From contig NW_025062309.1 of NCBI RefSeq assembly GCF_000002995.4, positions 1 to 43,682 of the forward strand: a DNA stretch of 43,682 bases. Reading direction: 5' to 3'. The DNA comes from Brugia malayi. Lineage: Eukaryota; Nematoda; Chromadorea; Rhabditida; Onchocercidae. The notes beneath the pieces are model-generated. The model saw only the letters and a list, made by a program, of their open reading frames with translations. It was not told the origin of the DNA and ran no database searches. This document shows, in pieces, positions 36,298-43,682 of this stretch (position 1 is its first letter; every line of letters begins with the position of its first letter). The position numbers and the translations under genes were made by a program.

Positions 36298-36567
36298 CTG
36301 CTAGGTATTTTATTTTGCCAAGCTCAAACTTGGTATATATATAATATATTAAAAAATATAATATTAAAAAATATATATATATATATAATATATATATATA
36401 TATTAAAAAAAAAATATATATATGTAATATATATATTATATATATAATATAAAAAATATATATATCAAATTTTTAATGCTGATTTGTTAATTTTTAATGT
36501 TGATTTGCTGATTTAATTACCCAAGTTTGAGCTTGACAAAATAAAATATCTAGCAGTCAATAAGTTC
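36290..36567. repeat. Inverted-repeat element 3 with AT-dinucleotide core
   Basis: The left arm 36290-36333 (GAACTTGACTGCTAGG through CAAACTTGG) and the right arm 36521-36567 (CCAAGTTTGAGC through TAAGTTC) are inverted copies. The right arm differs by a few substitutions and a small insertion near its end. The core (about 36341-36470) is long TA/AT repeats. It fits a small non-autonomous element or a cruciform-prone site and sits directly on the last WD-like exon. Confidence 0.85.
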
Positions 36568-36688
36568 AACATTAAAAATTAAATTCTGAATACAAGCTTT
36601 CCCCGCTAACCATTGTTCCAATCTATGTTTTTTGGGGTACTTTGATAATATTTTACTGTTTTACAATTATATTTATTCGTTGCGTGTT
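36568..36688. other. Spacer before satellite 2
   Basis: AT-rich unique sequence between element 3 and the first satellite 2 monomer; nothing recognised. Confidence 0.5.
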
Positions 36689-39600
36689 GATGAAGTAATC
36701 AAAATGTCTTCTAGTGATATTGTTATATCTGTAGAGAAATGGTATGAGTTAATGAAGTAATCAAAACGTCTTCTAGTGATATTGTTATATTTGCAGAGAA
36801 GTGGCATGAATTAATCAAAATGTCTTCTAGTGATATTGTAATATGAGTAGAGAAATGGTATGAGTTTATGAAGTAATCAAAATATCTTCTAGTGATCTTG
36901 TTATATTGGTAGAGAAATGGTATGAGTTAATGAAGTAATCAAAACGTCTTCTAGTGATCTTGTTATATTGGTAGAGAAATGGTATGAGTTAATGATGTAA
37001 TCAAAATGTCTTCTAGTGATATTGTTATATTTGCAGAGAAGTGGCATGAATTAATCAAAATGTCTTCTAGTGATATTGTAATTTCTGTAGAAAAATGGTA
37101 TGAGTTAATGAAGTAATCAAAATGTCTTCTAGTGATCTTGTTATATTGGTAGAGAAATGGTATGAATTAATCAAAATGTCTTCTAGTGATATTGTTATAT
37201 CTGTAGAGAAATGGTATGAGTTAATGAAGTAATCAAAATGTCTTCTAGTGATCTTGTTATATTGGTAGAGAAATGGTATGAGTTAATGAAGTAATCAAAA
37301 TATCTTCTAGTGAACTTGTTATATTGGTAGAGAAATGGTACGAGTTAATGAAGTAATCAAAATATCTTCTAGTGATCTTGTTTAATTGGTAGAGAAATGG
37401 TATGAGTTAGTGAAGTAATCAAAATATCTTCTAGTGATCTTGTTATATTTGCAGAGATGTGGCATGAATTAATCAAAATGTCTTCTAGTTATATTGGTAG
37501 AGAAATGGTATGAGTTAATGAAGTAATCAAAATATCTTCTGGTGATCTTGTTATATTGGTAGAGAAATGGTATGAGTGAATGAAGTAATCAAAATGTCTT
37601 CTAGTGATCTTGTTATATTGGTAGAGAAATGGTATGAGTTAATGATGTAATCAAAATGTCTTCTAGTGATATTGTTATATTTGCAGAGAAGTGGCATGAA
37701 TTAATCAAAATGTCTTCTAGTGATATTGTAATTTCTGTAGAAAAATGGTATGAGTTAATGAAGTAATCAAAATGTCTTCTAGTGATCTTGTTATATTGGT
37801 AGAGAAATGGTATGAATTAATCAAAATGTCTTCTAGTGATATTGTTATATCTGTAGAGAAATGGTATGAGTTAATGAAGTAATCAAAATGTCTTCTAGTG
37901 ATCTTGTTATATATTGGTAGAGAAATGGTATGAGTTAATGAAGTAATCAAAATATCTTCTAGTGTTCTTGTTATATTGGTAGAGAAATGGTATGAGTTAA
38001 TGAAGTAATCAAAATATCTTCTAGTGATCTTGTTATATTGGTAGAGAAATGGTACGAGATAATGAAGTAATCAAAACATCTTCTAGTGATCTTGTTATAT
38101 TGGTAGAGAAATGGTATGAGTTAGTGAAGTAATCAAAATATCTTCTAGTGATCTTGTTATATTTGCAGAGATGTGGCATGAATTAATCAAAACGTCTTCT
38201 AGTGATATTGTTATATTGGTAGAGAAATGGTATGATGAGTTAATGAAGTAATCAAAATATCTTCTAGTGATCATGTTGTAGAGAAAGGGCATGATTAATC
38301 AAAATGTCTTTTAGTGATATTGTTATATCTGTAGAGAAATGGTATGAGTTAATGAAGTAATCAAACGTCTTCTAGTGATATTGTTATATTTGCAGAGAAG
38401 TGGCATGAATTAATCAAAATGTCTTCTAGTGATATTGTAATATGAGTAGAGAAATGGTATGAGTTTATGAAGTAATCAAAATATCTTTTCTAGTGATCTT
38501 GTTATATTTGCAGAAAAGTGGCATGAATTAATCAAAATGTCTTTCTAGTTATATGGTAGAGAAAATGGTATGAGTTAATGAAGTAATCAAAATATCTCTA
38601 GTGATCTTGTTAATATTGGTAGAGAAATGGTATGAGTTAATGAGTAAATCAAAATATCTTCTAGTGATCTTGTTAATATTGGTAGAGAAATGGTATGAGT
38701 TAATGAAGTATAATCAAAATGTCTTCTATTATATTTGTTATATTTGCAGAGAAGTGGCATGAATTAATCAAAATGTCTTCTAGTGATACTGTTATATATG
38801 TAGAAAAATGGTATGAGTTAATGAAGTAATCAAAATGTCTTCTAGTGATATTGTTATATTTGGTAGAGATGGCATGATTAATCAAAATGTCTTCTAGTGA
38901 TATTGTTATATTGTAGAGAAATGTATGAGTAATGAAGTAATCAAAATATCTTCTAGTGATCTTGTTATAAAATTATCGAGAAATGGTATGAGTTAATGAA
39001 GTAATCAAAATATCTTCCTAGTGATCTTGTTATATTTGGTAGAGAATGGTATGAGTAATGAAGTAATCAAAATATCTTCTAGTGATATTGTTATATTTGT
39101 AGAGAAATGGTATGAGTTAATGAAGTAATCAAAATGTCTTCTAGTGATCTTGTTATATTTGGTAGAGAAATGGTATGAGTTAATGAATCAAAAATGTCTT
39201 CTAGTGATATTGTTATAATTTGCAGAGAAGGTGCATGAATTAATCAAAATGTCTTCTAGTGATATTGTTATAATTGGTAGAGAATGGTATGAGTTAATGA
39301 AGTAATCAAAATTATCTTCTAGTGATCATGTTGTAGAGAAATGGCATGAATTAATCAAAATGTCTTTCTAGTGATATTGTTATATCTGTAGAGAAATGGT
39401 ATGAGTTAAATGAAGTAATCAAAATGTCTCTTCTAGTGATATTGTTATATTTGTTGCAGAGAAGTGGCATGAATTATTCAAAATGTCTTCTAGTGATATT
39501 GTTATATCTGTAGAGAAATGGTATGAGTTAATGAAGTAATCATCAAAATATCTTCTAGTGATCTTGTTATAATTGGTAGAGAAATGGTATGAGTTAATGA

Positions 39601-42600
39601 ATTAATGAATTAATCAAAACGTCTTCTAGTGATCTTGTTTATATGGTAGAGAAATGGTATGAGTTAATGAAGTAATCAAAATATCTCTAGTGATATTGTT
39701 ATATTTGCAGAGAAATGGTATGAATTAAATCAAAAATGTCTTCTAGTGATCATTGTTATATCTGTAGAGAAATGGTATGAAGTTAATGAAGTAATCAAAA
39801 TATCTTCTAGTGATACTTGTTATATTTGGTAGAGAAATGGTATGATTATGAAAAAAAATGTCTTCTAGTGATATTGTTATATCTGTAGAGTAATGGTATG
39901 CGTTAATGAAGTAATCAAAATGTCTTCTAGTGATCTTGTTATATTTGGTAGAGAAATGGTATGAGTTTAATGAAGTAATCAAAATATCTTCTAGTGATAT
40001 TGTTATATTGGTAAGAGAAATGGTATGAGTTAATGAAGTAATCAAAATATCTTCTAGTGATCTTGTTATATTGGTAGAGAAATGGTATGAGTTAATGAAG
40101 TTTAATCAAAATATCTTCTAGTGATCTTGTTATATTTGCAGAGATGTGGCATGAATTAATCAAAATGTCTTTCTTGTTATATTGGTAGAGAAATGGTATG
40201 AGTTAATGAGTAATCAAAATAATGTCTTCTAGTGATCTTGTTATATTGGTAGAGAAATGTATGAATTAATCAAAATGTCTTTTAGTGATATTGTTATATC
40301 TGTAGAGAAATGGTATGAGTTAATGAAGTATTCAAAATGTCTTCTAGTGATCTTGTTATATTGGTAGAGAAATGGTATGAGTTAATGAAGTAATCAAAAT
40401 ATCTTCTAGTGATCTTGTTATATTGGTAGAGAAATGGTATGAGTTTAATGAAGTAATCAAAATGTCTTCTAGTGATCTTGTTATATTGGTAGAGAAATGG
40501 TAATGAATTAATCAAAATGTCTTCTAGTGATCTTGTTATATTGGTAGAGAAATGGTATGAGTTAATGAAGTAATCAAAATATCTTCTGGTGATCTTGTTA
40601 TATTGGTAGAGAAGTTGCATGAATTAATCAAAATGTCTTCTAGTGATCTTGTTATATTGGTAGAGAAATGGTATGAGTTAATGAAGTAATCAAAATATCT
40701 TCTAGTGATCATGTTGTAGAGAAAGGGCATGAATAAATCAAAATGTCTTTTAGTGATATTGTTATATCTGTAGAGAAATGGTATGAGTTAATGAAGTAAT
40801 CAAAACGTCTTCTAGTGATATTGTTATATTTGCAGAGAAGTGGCATGAATTAATCAAAATGTCTTCTAGTGATATTGTAATATGAGTAGAGAAATGGTAT
40901 GAGTTTAATGAAGTAATCAAAATATCTTCTAGTGATCTTGTTATATTGGTAGAGAAATGGTATGAGTTAATGAAGTAATCAAAACGTCTTCTAGTGATAT
41001 TGTTATATTTGCAGAGAAGTGGCATGAATTAATCAAAATGTCTTCTAGTTATATTGGTAGAGAAATGGTATGAGTTAATGAAGTAATCAAAATATCTTCT
41101 AGTGATCTTGTTATATTGGTAGAGAAATGGTATGAGTTAATGAAGTAATCAAAATGTCTTCTAGTGATCTTGTTATATTGGTAGAGAAATGGTATGAGTT
41201 AATGAAGTAATCAAAATATCTTCTAGTGAACTTGTTATATTGGTAGAGAAATGGTACGAGTTAATGAAGTAATCAAAATATCTTCTAGTGATCTTGTTTA
41301 ATTGGTAGAGAAATGGTATGAGTTAGTGAAGTAATCAAAATATCTTCTAGTGATCTTGTTATATTTGCAGAGATGTGGCATGAATTAATCAAAATGTCTT
41401 CTAGTTATATTGGTAGAGAAATGGTATGAGTTAATGAAGCAATCAAAATATCTTCTGGTGATCTTGTTATATTGGTAGAGAAATGGTATGAGTTAATGAA
41501 GTAATCTAAATGTCTTCTAGTGATATTGTTATATTTGCAGAGAAGTGGCATGAATTAATCAAAATGTCTTCTAGTGATATTGTAATATGAGTAGAGAAAT
41601 GGTATGAGTTTATGAAGTAATCAAAATATCTTCTAGTGATCTTGTTATATTGGTAGAGAAATGGTATGAGTTAATGAAGTAATCAAAATGCCTTCTAGTG
41701 ATATCGTTATATTTGCAGAGAAGTGGCATGAATTAATCAAAATGTCTTCTAGTTATATTGGTAGAGAAATGGTATGAGTTAATGAAGTAATCAAAACGTC
41801 TTCTAGTGATATTGTTATATTTGCAGAGAAGTGGCATGAATTGATCAAAATGTCTTCTAGTGATATTGTAATATGAGTAGAGAAATGGTATGAGTTTATG
41901 AAGTAATCAAAATATCTTCTAGTGTTCTTGTTATATTGGTAGAGAAATGGTATGAGTTAATGAAGTAATCAAAATATCTTCTAGTGATCTTGTTATATTG
42001 GTAGAGAAATGGTACGAGATAATGAAGTAATCAAAATATCTTCTAGTGATCTTGTTTAATTGGTAGAGAAATGGTATGAGTTAGTGAAGTAATCAAAATA
42101 TCTTCTAGTGATCTTGTTATATTTGCAGAGATGTGGCATGAATTAATCAAAATGTCTTCTAGTGATATTGCAATATCGGTAGAGAAATGGTATGAGTTAA
42201 TGAAGTAATCAAAATATCTTCTAGTGATCTTGTTATATTGGTAGAGAAATGGTATGAGTTAATGAAGTAATCAAAACGTCTTCTAGTGATATTGTTATAT
42301 CTGTAGAGAAATGGTATGAGTTAATGAAGTAATCAAAATGCCTTCTAGTGATATCGTTATATTTGCAGAGAAGTGGCATGAATTAATCAAAATGTCTTCT
42401 AGTGTATATTGGTAGAGAAATGGTATGAGTTAATGAAGTAATCAAAACGTCTTCTAGTGATATTGTTATATTTGCAGAGAAGTGGCAATGAATTAATCAA
42501 AATGTCTTCTAGTGATATTATATTGGTAGAGAAATGGTATGAGTTAATGAAGTAATCAAAATATCTTCTAGTGATCTTGTTATATTGGTAGAGAAATGGT

Positions 42601-43682
42601 ATGAGTTAATGAAGTAATCAAAATGTCTTCTAGTGATCTTGTTATATTGGTAGAGAAATGGTATGAGTTAATGAAGTAATCAAAATGTCTTCTAGTGATA
42701 TTGTTATATTTGCAGAGAAGTGGCATGAATTAATCAAAATGTCTTCTAGTGATCTTGTTATATTGGTAGAGAAATGGTATGAGTTAATGAAGTAATCAAA
42801 ATATCTTCTAGTGATCTTGTTATATCTGTAGAGAAATGGTATGAGTTAATGAAGTAATCAAAATATCTTCTAGTGATCTTGTTATATTGGTAGAGAAATG
42901 GTATGAGTTAATGAAGTAATCAAAATATCTTCTAGTGATCTTGTTATATTGTAGAGAAATGGTATGAGTTAATGAAGTAATCAAAATATCTTCTAGTGAT
43001 CTTGTTATATTTGCAGAGATGTGGCATGAATTAATCAAAATGTCTTCTAGTGATATTGTTATATTGGTAGAGAAATGGTATGAGTTAATGAAGTAATCAA
43101 AATATCTTCTAGTGATCATGTTGTAGAGAAAGGGCATGAATTAATCAAAATGTCTTTTAGTGATATTGTTATATCTGTAGAGAAATGGTATGAGTTAATG
43201 AAGTAATCAAAACGTCTTCTAGTGATATTGTTATATTTGCAGAGAAGTGGCATGAATTAATCAAAATGTCTTCTAGTGATATTGTAATACTGTAGTAGAG
43301 AAATGGTATGAGTTAATGAAGTAATCAAAATATCTTCTAGTGATCTTGTTATATTGGTAGAGAAATGGTATGAGTTAATGAAGTAATCAAAATGTCTTCT
43401 AGTGATATTGTTATATTTGCAGAGAAGTGGCATGAATTAATCAAAATGTTTTCTAGTGATATTGTTATATCTGTAGAAATGGTATGAGTTAATGAAGTAA
43501 TCAAATGTCTTCTATGATCTTGTTATATTGGTAGAGAAATGGTATGAGTTAATGAAGTAATCAAAATAGTCTTCTAGTGATTTGTTATATTGGTCAGAGA
43601 AATGGTATGAGTTAATGAAGTAATCAAAATGTCTTCTAGTGATCTTGTTATATTGGTAGAGAAATGGTATGAGTTAATGAAG
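36689..43682. repeat. Satellite array 2 (62/54-bp monomers)
   Basis: A tandem array runs off the window end. The common 62-bp monomer contains TTGGTAGAGAAATGGTATGA, then GTTAATGAAGTAATCAAAAT and ATCTTCTAGTGATCTTG. A 54-bp form has GCAGAGAAGTGGCATGAATTAATC and lacks the ATGAAGTA segment. The unusual variant TCATGTTGTAGAGAAAGGGC occurs at 38271, 40709 and 43116 (spacings 2438 and 2407). A block marked AATGATGTAA recurs at 36991 and 37641 (spacing 650). It is unrelated to satellite 1. Minus-strand open frames here (for example 42820-43137) reflect the repeat and are not genes. Confidence 0.97.

Noticed and set aside
37717..43137. Minus-strand frames (ITRRHFDYFINS type) in satellite 2 as genes
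   Set aside because: They are a by-product of the 62/54-bp monomers; frames break wherever monomer types change.

Overview
The window looks like AT-rich chromosomal DNA from a nematode. Short introns end in TTTTCAG-type acceptors, gene fragments resemble nematode UNC-18, and a BEL/Pao retrotransposon remnant is present. Most introns that can be traced are about 50-400 bp with larger intergenic spacers, which suits a parasitic (for example filarial) nematode better than Caenorhabditis. That placement is an inference. There are no bacterial operons, CRISPR arrays, rRNA or recognisable tRNA.

Layout. Positions 1-9757 are a tandem satellite built from 36-, 44- and 81-bp modules. It abuts a broken BEL/Pao reverse transcriptase on the minus strand (9758-10222). 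Next is a large inverted repeat (10390-12653) with arms of about 1.04 kb and a 179-bp spacer. Each arm carries a decayed copy of a BED zinc-finger exon. After about 3 kb of AT-rich spacer come two intact tandem paralogous genes, each encoding two BED-type zinc fingers: gene A (15672-18248, 9 exons, 410 aa) and gene B (19468-22715, 8 exons, 394 aa). Gene B is the closest visible relative of the palindrome copies. An unrecognised multi-exon gene with micro-exons lies at about 24799-27052. A minus-strand unc-18 (Sec1/Munc18) pseudogene lies at 28352-30689, and a coiled-coil gene at 31463-33317. Three inverted-repeat elements and the 3' end of a WD-repeat-like gene occupy 34500-36570. From 36689 to the end of the window is a second, unrelated satellite with 62/54-bp monomers and a higher-order period of about 2.4 kb.

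How the parts relate. The BED genes, with their acidic middle segment and conserved C-terminal helix, are probably nuclear DNA-binding proteins. The palindrome next to them is made partly from the second-BED-finger exon of a gene-B-like copy, including 50 bases identical to gene B. If transcribed across its axis it would make a long hairpin RNA matching a live neighbour. This is the most interesting hypothesis here: a nematode hairpin-RNA/BED-factor pair. The surroundings (two satellites, a decayed essential gene, palindromic gene copies, a truncated retroelement) resemble a low-recombination or sex-linked region, but the sequence alone cannot show this.
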